In this document: positions 1 through 8,251 of the stretch, one piece after another
Layout of the letters: the number at the start of each line of letters is the position of its first letter
Position numbering within the stretch: the first letter of the stretch is position 1
Origin: Oerskovia flava
Lineage (GTDB): Bacteria; Actinomycetota; Actinomycetes; Actinomycetales; Cellulomonadaceae
DNA length: 64,000 nucleotides
Assembly: GCF_026163685.1 (NCBI RefSeq)
Contig: NZ_JAOXSR010000010.1
Coordinates: 16,653 to 80,652 of the forward strand
Reading direction: 5' to 3'
Translations under genes and position numbers: made by a program
Notes under the pieces: model-generated
What the model was told of the DNA's origin: nothing
Databases searched by the model: none
The model's input: the letters and a program-made list of their open reading frames with translations, nothing else

Positions 1-542
1 CCCGCGCCGCCCTCGTAGGCGCCGTGCGCGGCGGTCGACGTCACGTTGAGCACGTCTCCCCCGCCGGCCTCGCGCAGCAACGGCAGGACACCCTGCGTGA
101 CCCGGAGCGTGCCGAGGACGTTGAGCTCGTACATGTGCCGCCACCCGTCGACGTCCGCGGCCTCGACCGTGTCCAGGCCGAGCGCCCCGCCGGCGTTGTT
201 GACGACCGCGTCCAGGCCGCCGGTCGCGCGCAGGTGCTCCACCAGGTGCTCGACCGCCGCGTCGTCGGTCACGTCGAGCGCGAACGCCTCGGCGCCGGTC
301 TCCTCGGCGAGCGCCTCGAGACGGTCCTTGCGCCGCGCGGCGGCGACGACCCGCCACCCCTCGGCACGCAGCCGCCGCACCGTCGCCGCACCGATGCCCG
401 ACGACGCCCCCGTGACGAGCACCCGACGCGCAGCCGAGGACATGGCCGGGGACGTGACCGGCGAGGTGGCCGGTGAGGTGGCCGGTGACGTGGCCGGGCT
501 CTGCGGTCCGGACTGCGGGCTGGTGCTCTGCGGCTCGGTCAT
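1..542 (-). CDS. SDR family oxidoreductase, 3' part off the left edge
   Basis: NAD(P)-dependent short-chain dehydrogenase, cut by the window edge. Visible are the Rossmann cofactor motif TGASSGIG, the NNAG motif and the region leading to the catalytic Ser (NVTSTAAHGAY). The start at 542 is chosen because GAGGAG lies 10 nt upstream. It adds about 33 residues before the Rossmann fold, made of a repeated ATSP/VTSP low-complexity stretch. A second in-frame ATG at 443 (MSSAARVLVTG) starts right at the fold but has no ribosome site. It is the last visible gene of the minus-strand pyrimidine-type operon, 80 nt after the aminotransferase. In that setting, reduction of malonate semialdehyde to 3-hydroxypropionate is a reasonable role, as for YdfG in the Rut pathway, but this is inference. 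Confidence 0.85.
   Translation of the reverse strand, partial: MTEPQSTSPQSGPQSPATSPATSPATSPVTSPAMSSAARRVLVTGASSGIGAATVRRLRAEGWRVVAAARRKDRLEALAEETGAEAFALDVTDDAAVEHLVEHLRATGGLDAVVNNAGGALGLDTVEAADVDGWRHMYELNVLGTLRVTQGVLPLLREAGGGDVLNVTSTAAHGAYEGGA
451..498. repeat. 12-bp in-frame tandem repeat (about 4 copies)
   Basis: About four degenerate copies of GAGGTGGCCGGT run head to tail. On the minus strand they encode repeated A/V-T-S-P units in the N-terminal tail of the SDR. Because the unit is a multiple of three, copy-number change would lengthen or shorten the tail without breaking the frame. Confidence 0.7.
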
Positions 543-622
543 GGGTGCGGTTCTCCTCGACGGTGCGGTGCTGGTGGGGGTGCTGGCGGGGGTGCTGGCG
601 GCGGTGCGGGGACGGGCAGCAT

Positions 623-1969
623 TCAGCCCGGGGACGCCGGGTGCGAGGCGACGTCGTGCAGCACGCCCGTGAGGATATCGAGACCTTCCTGCGCCTCGGC
701 GGCCGTGACCACGCACGGAGGCACGACGTGGACCCGGTTCTCGGCGACGAACGGCAGCAGGCCGCGCTCGATACACAACCGCCGCACGCGCGCCATCTCC
801 TCCGCCGGCAGCGGTGTCCGTGCGGCGGCGTCGGCGACGAGCTCGACCGCCCAGAACACCCCGGTCCCCCGCACCTCTCCCACGAGCGGGTTCGTCGCGG
901 CGAGCGCGGCGAGCGCGGGGCCGATGACGTCGGCGCCCACGCGCGCGGCGTTCTCGACGACGCCCTCGGCAGCCATCGTGTCGAGCGTCGCCACGATCGC
1001 CGCCATGGCCAGGGGGTGGCCCGAGTACGTCAGCCCGCCGGGGAAGACGCGCTCGTCGAACGTCGCGGCGATCTCCGCCCGCACGAGCACTCCCCCGGCC
1101 GGCACGTACCCCGAGTTGACGCCCTTGGCGAAGGTCACGAGGTCGGGGACGACGTCGTGCTGGTCGAACGCGAACCACGAGCCGGTCCGGCCGAAGCCCG
1201 CCATCACCTCGTCGAGGACGAGGACGATCCCGTACCGGTCGGCGATCTCCCGCACCCCCGCGAGGTAACCGGGCGGCGGGACGAGCACCCCGGCAGTGCC
1301 GGGCACGGTCTCCAGGAGGATCGCCGCGATCGTCGCCGGCCCCTCGCACTGCACGACGCGCTCGAGGTGCGCCAGCGCCCGCTTGCACTCCTCGGCCGGG
1401 CTGGTGGCCCAGAACTCCGAGCGGTACAGGTACGGGCCGAACACGTGCACGTGCCCGCGGGCGTACTCGTTCGGCAGGCGCCGCCAGTCGCCGGTCGCGA
1501 CCACCGCCGAGCCGGTGTTGCCGTGGTAGGACCGGTAGGCGGAGATCACCTTGTCGCGACCGGTGTGCAGCCGTGCCATCCGCAACGCGTTCTCGTTCGC
1601 CTCCGCGCCGGCGTTCGTGAAGAAGACCTTCGAGAACACCTCGGGCGCTCGGGCGAGGATGCGCTCGGCAGCCCGCGCGCGGGTCGCGTTGGCGGTCGAG
1701 GGCGCGATCGTCGTGAGGATCCCCGCCTGTTCCCGGATCGCGGCGACCACGGCGGGGTGCTGGTGGCCGATGTTCGTGTTGACGAGCTGGCTGGAGAAGT
1801 CGAGCCAGCTCGTCCCGGCGTGGTCCCACACCCGGCACCCCTGCGCGCCGGCGACGACGAACGACGGCAGGTGCGCCTGCGCCGACCACGAGTGCATGAC
1901 CCGTGCGTGGTCGGCCGCGAGGACGGCGGCGTCGAGCGCCGCGCCGGTCGGCTCAGGGATGTCGGGCAT
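623..1969 (-). CDS. Class III omega-aminotransferase (beta-alanine:pyruvate type)
   Basis: PLP-dependent fold-type I aminotransferase, 448 aa, close to the usual length. The PLP lysine lies in TFAKGVNSGYVP, the aspartate that contacts the PLP nitrogen in LVLDEVMAGFGRTG, and the cofactor-phosphate loop in FTNAGAEANENA. The family moves an omega- or beta-amino group to pyruvate or 2-oxoglutarate. With dihydropyrimidinase and a carbamoyl-amide hydrolase in the same operon, beta-alanine to malonate semialdehyde is the likely step; substrate choice cannot be proved from sequence. AAGGA precedes the ATG by a few nt. It lies 42 nt after the ABC binding-protein gene. Taurine:pyruvate or GABA transaminase activity are alternatives. 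Confidence 0.9.
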   Translation of the reverse strand: MPDIPEPTGAALDAAVLAADHARVMHSWSAQAHLPSFVVAGAQGCRVWDHAGTSWLDFSSQLVNTNIGHQHPAVVAAIREQAGILTTIAPSTANATRARAAERILARAPEVFSKVFFTNAGAEANENALRMARLHTGRDKVISAYRSYHGNTGSAVVATGDWRRLPNEYARGHVHVFGPYLYRSEFWATSPAEECKRALAHLERVVQCEGPATIAAILLETVPGTAGVLVPPPGYLAGVREIADRYGIVLVLDEVMAGFGRTGSWFAFDQHDVVPDLVTFAKGVNSGYVPAGGVLVRAEIAATFDERVFPGGLTYSGHPLAMAAIVATLDTMAAEGVVENAARVGADVIGPALAALAATNPLVGEVRGTGVFWAVELVADAAARTPLPAEEMARVRRLCIERGLLPFVAENRVHVVPPCVVTAAEAQEGLDILTGVLHDVASHPASPG

Positions 1970-2011
1970 GGTCGGTCCTTCCGTCGGGACGAGCGGTGGC
2001 GTCGGAGGTGG

Positions 2012-3166
2012 TCAGGCGCCGCCCTCGTTGAGGGTGACCTCGATCGGTGCGAAGTCCGTGCCGAGGACGTCGACGCCCTCGTCCTCGAGCTCGGCGATGG
2101 CCTGCTCGACGTAGTCGTTGCTGTAGGCGGTGGTAGGCGGCTCGGTCGTGATGATGGTGGCGCCCGTCTCGTTCGCGGTGCTCATGGCGATGTCGACGGT
2201 CTGCTCCCACTGGTCGGCGTTGATCGTGCCGATCCCGCTCGTCGACGGCCAGACGAGCTTGTTCACCTCGTTCGTCTGCCACAGCTGGTGGCTGGTGCCG
2301 AGCGTGGAGCCCGAGGCGGTGACGACGTCCGCGGCCTCCTGCGCGTTGTCGCGGGCGTACACCCATCCCTTGAGGGACGCCTTGACGAACCGCACGGTCG
2401 TCTCGGCGTACTCCTCGTCGTCGGCGAGGCGCGCCGCGTCGGCCCACACGGCGTCCTGCAGCATGGCGGTCCCGACGTCGTTCCAGTCGATGACCGTGAG
2501 GTCCTCGGGCTGGTACAGCTCACCCGTGTCCGGGTTCACCGTCTCGAGCACCTGCGCGTACTCGTTGTACGTCATGGCCTGCGCCGCGTCGATGTCGCCG
2601 GCGAGGAAGCCGTTCATGTCGAACGCCTGCTGGACGAGCGAGACGTCGCCCGTGGGGTCGACGCCGGCGGACTGCATGCCCGCGAACAGCTCCCACTCGT
2701 TGCCGTAGCCCCAGCTGCCGACGTTCTTCCCGGCCAGGTCCTCGGGTCCGTCGATGCCGGCGTCGGCGAACGCGATCTGCAGGGTGCCCGACCGCTCGAA
2801 GATCTGCGCGACGTTCGTCACCTCGGTGCCCTGCTCGATCGAGCCCAGGACCTTCGGGACCCAGGAGATCGCGTAGTCGGCCTCCCCCGCGGCGAGGACG
2901 TCGATCGGGACGGTGTCCGTCCCGGCCTCCTGGATCGTGACGTCCAGCCCTTCCTCCTCGTAGTACCCCTGGTCCAGGGCCGCGTAGTAGCCGGCGAACT
3001 GCGCCTGCGCCACCCACTGGAGCTGGAGCGTGACGGGCGTCAGGTCGCCGTCCGCGCCGTCTGTGCCGGTCGACGGGTCCTCGCTCCCGCACGCGCTGAG
3101 GACGAGCGCGGCGGTCGTGGCCAGCACCGCGACGGTCGCGGGGCGGGTGTGCCTCGTGTGCTTCAT
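2012..3166 (-). CDS. ABC transporter substrate-binding lipoprotein (NMT1/THI5-like)
   Basis: Extracytoplasmic solute receptor, 384 aa. The N-terminus is a lipoprotein signal peptide with lipobox LSAC and lipidated Cys26. The mature start (TPVTLQLQWVAQAQFAGYYAA) is typical of the NMT1/THI5-like group, which binds hydroxymethylpyrimidine, riboflavin or sulfonate-like ligands. The reading frame runs open far upstream; the ATG at 3166 is chosen because GAGAGG precedes it and the signal peptide begins there. It follows the second permease gene by 68 nt and precedes the aminotransferase. The operon suggests a pyrimidine, hydantoin or N-carbamoyl compound as ligand (inference). Confidence 0.92.
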   Translation of the reverse strand: MKHTRHTRPATVAVLATTAALVLSACGSEDPSTGTDGADGDLTPVTLQLQWVAQAQFAGYYAALDQGYYEEEGLDVTIQEAGTDTVPIDVLAAGEADYAISWVPKVLGSIEQGTEVTNVAQIFERSGTLQIAFADAGIDGPEDLAGKNVGSWGYGNEWELFAGMQSAGVDPTGDVSLVQQAFDMNGFLAGDIDAAQAMTYNEYAQVLETVNPDTGELYQPEDLTVIDWNDVGTAMLQDAVWADAARLADDEEYAETTVRFVKASLKGWVYARDNAQEAADVVTASGSTLGTSHQLWQTNEVNKLVWPSTSGIGTINADQWEQTVDIAMSTANETGATIITTEPPTTAYSNDYVEQAIAELEDEGVDVLGTDFAPIEVTLNEGGA

Positions 3167-3234
3167 GGTCGGTTCCTCTCGGTGGTCGTGCCGGTGGTCG
3201 TGCCGATGATCTGCCGGTGGTGCGGTGGAGCGGT

Positions 3235-3996
3235 CTAGGGGCGGCGGCCCAGCACTCCGCGCTCGAGCGCGGACGTCGCGCAGTAGAAGACGAGACCGGT
3301 GAGGACGGACCCCACGACGTACGCCCAGGCGAGGGCGTAGCTGCTGGAGGACACCGCCGAGGTGATGGCCTTGCCCAGCCCGTCGACGGGCCCGCCGAAG
3401 TACTCGGCGACGAGCGCCGAGATCACCGCGAGCGAGGACGCCACGCGCAGCCCGGTGAAGAAGAAGGGCAGCGCCCCGGGCAGGGTCACCGCGACGACGG
3501 CCTGTCGGCGGGTCGCCGCGTAGACGTGCAGGAGGTCCCGGTGGACGGGTGCGACGGTCCGCAGCCCGCGCAGCGTGTTCACGTAGACCGGCACGAACGC
3601 GACGATCGCGGCCACGATGACGCGGGCCGTCTGCGCCCCGGCGCCGAACATCGTGTAGAGCACCGGGGCGAGGGCCACGATCGGCACGACGGCGGCGGCG
3701 GTGACGAGCGGCGCGCTCGCCTCGTCGATCAGGCGCGCACCCGAGGAGAGCGCCGCGCCGGCGACCGCGACCAGGACGCCGACGACCAGCCCGACGAACG
3801 CGTTGCGCGCGGTGGCCAGGCTCGCCGTCGCGATGAGGTCGGCGTGCTCGACGAGCTCCCCCGCGATGGCCGTGGGGCTGGGCACCACGAACGGCCGCAG
3901 CTCGAGGACCACGACGGCGGCCTGCCACGCGGCGAGCGCGAGCAGCCCGAGGAGGACCGGCGCGAGGAGGATCCGGGCGCGGTCGACGGACCTCAT
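3235..3996 (-). CDS. ABC transporter permease (SsuC/ThiX-type)
   Basis: Integral membrane permease, 253 aa, with about six hydrophobic segments and the EAA-type loop that docks to the ATPase (LLHVYAATRRQAVVAVTLPGALPFFFTGLRV region, positions about 160-190). Residues FVVPSPTAI near the N-terminus match the conserved PSP motif of nitrate/sulfonate/thiamine-precursor permeases. The ATG at 3996 overlaps the TGA of the upstream ATPase gene by 4 nt (ATGA), indicating translational coupling. It partners with the other permease at 4886-5743, so the channel is probably a heterodimer. Confidence 0.93.
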   Translation of the reverse strand: MRSVDRARILLAPVLLGLLALAAWQAAVVVLELRPFVVPSPTAIAGELVEHADLIATASLATARNAFVGLVVGVLVAVAGAALSSGARLIDEASAPLVTAAAVVPIVALAPVLYTMFGAGAQTARVIVAAIVAFVPVYVNTLRGLRTVAPVHRDLLHVYAATRRQAVVAVTLPGALPFFFTGLRVASSLAVISALVAEYFGGPVDGLGKAITSAVSSSSYALAWAYVVGSVLTGLVFYCATSALERGVLGRRP

Positions 3997-4889
3997 CGGG
4001 CGTCCGCTCCCCGACCCGCGCCCGTCGCAGCACCCGTGCTCGTCCCCGTGCCGGCGCCCGTGCCGTTGCCCGTGCCGTTGCCCGTGCCGTGCAACGACTC
4101 GCGCACGGCGCGGACGCGGTCGAAGAACGCCACGTCCTCGCGCAGGTCCTCGGACCGGTCCGCCGCGTCGCCGAGGGCGACGGAGACGATCTCCCGCACA
4201 CGACCGGGGCGCGCGGACATCACGACGACGCGGTCCGAGAGGTACACGGCCTCGGGGATGGAGTGCGTCACGAAGACCACGGCGGCTCCCGTCTCGGCCC
4301 GCAGGCGCAGCAGCTCGGTCTGCATGTGCTCGCGCGTCATCTCGTCGAGAGCTCCGAAGGGCTCGTCCATGAGGAGCAGGCTCGGGCTCTCGGCCAGCGC
4401 GCGGGCGATCGCCACCCGCTGCTGCATCCCGCCCGAGAGCTGGTGCGGGTGGTGCTCCGCGAACTCCGCGAGACCGACCAGGTCGAGCAGCTCGCGCGCC
4501 CGGGCGCCGCGCGCCGCGCGGCCGGTCCCGTGCAGCTCGAGCGGGAGCTCGACGTTGGCCCGGACCGTCCGCCACGGCAGCAGGCCCGCCTGCTGGAAGG
4601 CGATGCCGTAGTCCTGGTTCTGACGCGCCGCGCGCGGGGTGCGCCCGAAGACCGTCAGCTCGCCCGCCGTCGGCTGGTCGAGGTCGGCGATCAGGCGCAG
4701 GAGCGTCGACTTGCCGCACCCGGACGGACCGATGAGGGCGACGAACTCCCCGGCGCGGACGGTCAGGTCGACTCCGGTGAGCGCGACGACCTCGCCGGAG
4801 CGCGAGTCGAACGTGCGGCTGACGCCGCGGGCCTCGACGGCCGGGGCCGCCGAGGCGCCCGGGCCGGTCGGTGGGTGGGTGGTGCTCAT
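3993..4889 (-). CDS. ABC transporter ATP-binding protein
   Basis: Cytoplasmic ATPase of the importer, 298 aa. Walker A is GPSGCGKST, the Q-loop lies in IAFQQAGLLPW, the signature is LSGGMQQR, Walker B is LLLMDEPFGALD, and the H-loop is FVTHSIPEAV. It is most like the SsuB/TauB/ThiZ group. The ATG at 4889 overlaps the TGA of the preceding permease by 4 nt, and its own stop overlaps the next permease start by 4 nt. The last 30 or so residues are an odd Gly-Thr-Asn repeat tail (GTGNGTGNGTGAGTGT) encoded by a 12-bp DNA repeat, beyond the usual ATPase end. Confidence 0.95.
   Translation of the reverse strand: MSTTHPPTGPGASAAPAVEARGVSRTFDSRSGEVVALTGVDLTVRAGEFVALIGPSGCGKSTLLRLIADLDQPTAGELTVFGRTPRAARQNQDYGIAFQQAGLLPWRTVRANVELPLELHGTGRAARGARARELLDLVGLAEFAEHHPHQLSGGMQQRVAIARALAESPSLLLMDEPFGALDEMTREHMQTELLRLRAETGAAVVFVTHSIPEAVYLSDRVVVMSARPGRVREIVSVALGDAADRSEDLREDVAFFDRVRAVRESLHGTGNGTGNGTGAGTGTSTGAATGAGRGADAR
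4045..4090. repeat. 12-bp in-frame repeat at the ATPase 3' end
   Basis: Roughly four copies of CCCGTGCCGTTG or close variants. On the minus strand they encode the G-T-G-N/A tail of the ABC ATPase. The tail lies outside the nucleotide-binding domain and looks like repeat expansion. Confidence 0.65.
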
Positions 4890-5743
4890 GAGACCTCCGA
4901 GACGCGGTAGCGGGCCAGGGCGAGGCCCACGAGGGCGCAGGCGCCGGCCGCGACGAGGCCGACGAGGACGGCGCCGGCGATGGGCGACCACTGCTTGGCG
5001 GGGTCGGCGCTCGCGCTCGCGCCGAACTCGACGATCATGCGGCCGACGCCGCCGCGCAGGCCGATGGAGACCTCGGCGACGACGGTGCCGACGACGGCGT
5101 TCGCGGCCGCCAGGCGCAGCGCGGGCAGCAGGTACGGCACGGCGGCGGGGGCCCGCAGCCGCCCGAAGGTGCGCCACCAGCCCACGCCGTAGGAGCGCAT
5201 GAGGTCGAGGTGCACCGCGTCGGGCGACGAGAACCCGCGCAGCGCACCGACCGAGACCGGGAAGAACGCGAGGTAGGAGGCGATCACGGCGACCGACATC
5301 CAGTCCTGCCAGTCGAGCGCGCCGGTCTCCAGCTGCGACCCCCAGCGCCGCACGAGGGGTGCGAGGGCGATGAGCGGGACGGTCTGGCTGAGGACCACCC
5401 AGGGAAGGAGGGCCGAGGCGGCCGTGCGGAACCGTTGCATGACGGTCGCGACGAGCAGACCCACGACGACACCGACGACCCACCCGACGGCGGCCACGCC
5501 CAGCGTGAACGCCGAGGCCTGCAGGACGGCGAGCCACAGCGGCGGCGCACCGGTCGCCGAGCTCACCGGTTCGAACGCCCGCGCGACCATGTCCCACAGG
5601 TGCGGCATCGCGACGTCGTTCGCGCGGGGCAGCACCGTGACGTCGCCGACGACCACGCCGTCGTCGGGCGCGAGCAGCTTGTAGCCCTCCCACAGGAGGG
5701 CGAGCGCGAGCACCCCCGCGGCGCCCACGACGGCTCGTCTCAT
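4886..5743 (-). CDS. ABC transporter permease, second subunit
   Basis: Integral membrane permease, 285 aa, with an N-terminal hydrophobic anchor, a periplasm-facing stretch of about 60 residues, and then about five more membrane segments. The coupling loop lies near RSYGVGWWRTFGRLRAPAAV. It is longer than the 253-aa permease downstream and differs from it in sequence, so the two probably form a heterodimer. The start overlaps the TGA of the LLM oxidoreductase by 4 nt, and its stop overlaps the ATPase start by 4 nt. This places the oxidoreductase and importer in one transcript. Confidence 0.92.
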   Translation of the reverse strand: MRRAVVGAAGVLALALLWEGYKLLAPDDGVVVGDVTVLPRANDVAMPHLWDMVARAFEPVSSATGAPPLWLAVLQASAFTLGVAAVGWVVGVVVGLLVATVMQRFRTAASALLPWVVLSQTVPLIALAPLVRRWGSQLETGALDWQDWMSVAVIASYLAFFPVSVGALRGFSSPDAVHLDLMRSYGVGWWRTFGRLRAPAAVPYLLPALRLAAANAVVGTVVAEVSIGLRGGVGRMIVEFGASASADPAKQWSPIAGAVLVGLVAAGACALVGLALARYRVSEVS

Positions 5744-6771
5744 GCGCTCGCCACCACCGGGGCCCGCATCGCAGGGATGACCCGCTCGCCGTAGGTGCGC
5801 AGCGTGCCCTCCTTGTTGTCGTGCTGGAGGTAGGCGGCGAACTGGGTGACGCCGAGCTCGCGCAGCGCCTCGAGCTTGGCGACGTGCTCGCGCGGGGACC
5901 CGAGCACGCAGAACCGCTCGACGATCTCGTCGGGCACGAAGGCGGTGTGGGAGTTCCCGGCCCGGCCGTGCTCGTTGTAGTCGTAGCCCTCGCGGCCCGC
6001 GACGTAGTCGGTCAGCGCCTTGGGGATCGCGGAGTCCGAGCCGTAGCGCGCCACGATGTCCGCGACGTGGTTGCCGACCATGCCCCCGAACCAGCGGCAC
6101 TGCTCGCGCATGTGCGCGCGCTCGGCCGGGGAGTCGCCGTCGCCCGTGTAGGCGGGCGCCGCCACGCAGAACGAGATGGCGTCCGGGTCCCTGCCGGCCT
6201 GCTCGGCGGAGTCCCGCACGGCCCGGATCATCCACGCGGCGATGTCCGGGTCGGCGAGCTGGAGGATGAACCCGTCCCCGACCTCGCCGGTCAGCGCGAG
6301 CGCCCGCGGACCGTACGCCGCGACCCACACCTCGAGGGCCGAGCCCACGCTCCACGGGAACTGCACCGTGCGGTCGTTGACCTCCACCGACCGGGAGTTC
6401 GCCAGCTCACGGATGACGTGCACCGCGTCGCGCAGCGTCGCGAGGTTCGACGGACGCCCGTTGAGGGTGCGCACCGCCGAGTCCCCCCGCCCGATCCCGC
6501 AGACCGTGCGGTTGCCGAACATCTCGTTGAGCGTCGCGAACAACGACGCGAGGACGGTCCAGTCGCGCGTGGCCGGGTTGGTCACCATCGGGCCCACGAC
6601 GATCTTGCGGGTCGCCGCCAGCATGGCGGAGTAGACGACGAACGGCTCCTCCCACAGCAGGTGGGAGTCGAACGTCCAGGCGTAGTCGAAGCCGTGGTTC
6701 TCGGCCTGCCGGGCGAGGTCGACGACGCGGGAGGCGGGCGGGTCGGTCTGCAGGACGACGCCGAAGTCCAT
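5740..6771 (-). CDS. LLM-class F420-dependent oxidoreductase (TIGR03842-like)
   Basis: TIM-barrel luciferase-like oxidoreductase, 343 aa. The start MDFGVVLQTDPPASRVVDLA and the core FDYAWTFDSHLLWEEP are typical of F420-binding members rather than FMN monooxygenases. An LLM family of this kind is, as I recall it, commonly found beside hydantoinase and NMT1-type transporter genes in actinomycetes. AAGGAG precedes the ATG. It is followed by the permease with a 4-nt overlap and preceded by hydA with 36 nt between. The substrate is unknown. In this operon it could supply the reducing step ahead of ring opening, or act on a side product (inference). Confidence 0.88.
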   Translation of the reverse strand: MDFGVVLQTDPPASRVVDLARQAENHGFDYAWTFDSHLLWEEPFVVYSAMLAATRKIVVGPMVTNPATRDWTVLASLFATLNEMFGNRTVCGIGRGDSAVRTLNGRPSNLATLRDAVHVIRELANSRSVEVNDRTVQFPWSVGSALEVWVAAYGPRALALTGEVGDGFILQLADPDIAAWMIRAVRDSAEQAGRDPDAISFCVAAPAYTGDGDSPAERAHMREQCRWFGGMVGNHVADIVARYGSDSAIPKALTDYVAGREGYDYNEHGRAGNSHTAFVPDEIVERFCVLGSPREHVAKLEALRELGVTQFAAYLQHDNKEGTLRTYGERVIPAMRAPVVASA

Positions 6772-6807
6772 GGGTGCTCCTTGAGGCGGGCGGACGAGGT
6801 ACCGGGG

Positions 6808-8226
6808 TCAGACGAGGTACTGGGTCAGGTCGCGCTTGACGTAGCGCCCGTGGCCGACCCTGCCGACGAACTCGCCGCCGGTGACGAGGACGGTCCCGCG
6901 CGAGAGCACCGTGTCGACGTGCCCGTCGATCTCGAAGCCCTCCCAGGCGGAGTAGTCCATGTTCATGTGGTGGGTCTTGCCGAGGCCGATGCTCGTGTGC
7001 CCGGCCGGGTCGTAGATCACGATGTCGGCGTCGGCCCCCGGGGCGACGACCCCCTTGCGGCCGTACATGCCGAACATCCGGGCGGGCGTGACGGAGCAGA
7101 TCTCGACCCAGCGCTCGAGACTGATCCGACCGCTGACGACGCCCTGGTACATGAGGTCCATCCGGTGCTCGACGGACCCGATCCCGTTGGGGATCTTCGA
7201 GAAGTCCCCGACGCCCATCTCCTTCTGGTCCTTCATGCAGAAGGGGCAGTGGTCGGTCGAGACGAGCTGCAGGTCGTTGGTCCGCAGCGCCTGCCACATG
7301 TGGTCCTGGTGGCCCTCCGCCCGCGAGCGCAACGGCGTCGAGCACACCCACTTGGCGCCCTCGAACCCGGGCGCCCCGAGCTGCTCCTCGAGCGAGAGGT
7401 ACAGGTACTGCGGGCACGTCTCGCCGAAGACGTTCTGCCCCCGGTCGCGGGCGAGCGCGATCTGCTCGACCGCCTGCTTGGCGGACACGTGCACGACGTA
7501 CAGGGGCGCGCCCGTGAGGTCGGCGAGCATGATCGCCCGCGACGTCGCCTCGGCCTCGGCCTGCCACGGGCGGGTGAGCCCGTGGAAGACCGGCGCGGTG
7601 TTCCCGGCGGCGAGCGCCTGCTGGACGAGGACGTCGATGACGGCGCCGTTCTCCGCGTGCATCATCATCAGCGCGCCGTTGTCGGCCGCCTTCTGCATCG
7701 CCCGCAGGATCTGCCCGTCGTCGGAGAGGAAGACCCCCTTGTAGGCCATGAAGAGCTTGAAGCTGGTCACGCCCTCGGCGATGAGCTCGTCCATCGCGTG
7801 CAGGGAGGAGTCCTGCACGTCGGACAGGATCTGGTGGAAGCCGTAGTCGACGGCGCAGCTGCCCGCGGCCTTCTCGTGCCAGGCCGCGTACTGGTCGAGG
7901 ACGTTCTGCTCGGGGTACTGCACGACGAAGTCGACGATCGTCGTCGTCCCGCCCCAGGCCGCGGCCGTCGTGCCGGTGGCGAAGGTGTCGGAGGCGGACG
8001 TGCCCCCGAACGGCATCTCCATGTGGGTGTGCGCGTCGACGCCACCCGGGACGACGTACTTGCCGGTCGCGTCGATGACCTGGTCGACGTGCGCGGCCAG
8101 GTCGACGCCGAGCGCGGTCGAGCCGGGCGCGAGGACCGCGGCCACCGTCTCGCCGTCGACGAGGACGTCGGCCGGCGCGCGGCCCGTGGCGTTGACGACG
8201 GTGCCGCCGCTGATGAGGGTCTTCAC
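6808..8226 (-). CDS. hydA: Dihydropyrimidinase / D-hydantoinase
   Basis: Cyclic amidohydrolase, 472 aa, normal for the family. It opens 5,6-dihydropyrimidines or hydantoins to N-carbamoyl amino acids. Metal ligands are visible: HTH at residues 66-68, the carbamylated Lys in TSFKLFMAYKG (near 160), His in MMMHAENG, His in YVVHVSAK, and Asp in LVSTDHCPF. The start is GTG at 8226 because GGAGG lies 6 nt upstream and the fold begins there (KTLISGGTVVNATG). The gene follows the carbamoyl-amide hydrolase by 25 nt, so ring opening and decarbamoylation are made together. Whether dihydrouracil, dihydrothymine or a hydantoin is preferred cannot be told. Confidence 0.95.
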   Translation of the reverse strand: MKTLISGGTVVNATGRAPADVLVDGETVAAVLAPGSTALGVDLAAHVDQVIDATGKYVVPGGVDAHTHMEMPFGGTSASDTFATGTTAAAWGGTTTIVDFVVQYPEQNVLDQYAAWHEKAAGSCAVDYGFHQILSDVQDSSLHAMDELIAEGVTSFKLFMAYKGVFLSDDGQILRAMQKAADNGALMMMHAENGAVIDVLVQQALAAGNTAPVFHGLTRPWQAEAEATSRAIMLADLTGAPLYVVHVSAKQAVEQIALARDRGQNVFGETCPQYLYLSLEEQLGAPGFEGAKWVCSTPLRSRAEGHQDHMWQALRTNDLQLVSTDHCPFCMKDQKEMGVGDFSKIPNGIGSVEHRMDLMYQGVVSGRISLERWVEICSVTPARMFGMYGRKGVVAPGADADIVIYDPAGHTSIGLGKTHHMNMDYSAWEGFEIDGHVDTVLSRGTVLVTGGEFVGRVGHGRYVKRDLTQYLV

Positions 8227-8251
8227 GGGGGACCTCCGGGAGGGTGGCGGG

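Noticed and set aside
473..3238. 921-codon open frame on the plus strand opposite the aminotransferase and binding-protein genes
   Set aside because: It is an Arg/Asp/Gly-rich artefact of high-GC third positions lying antisense to genes with clear motifs. The same holds for long frames at 5821-8580, 23579-26344, 35169-37868, 48229-51684 and 56813-59974.
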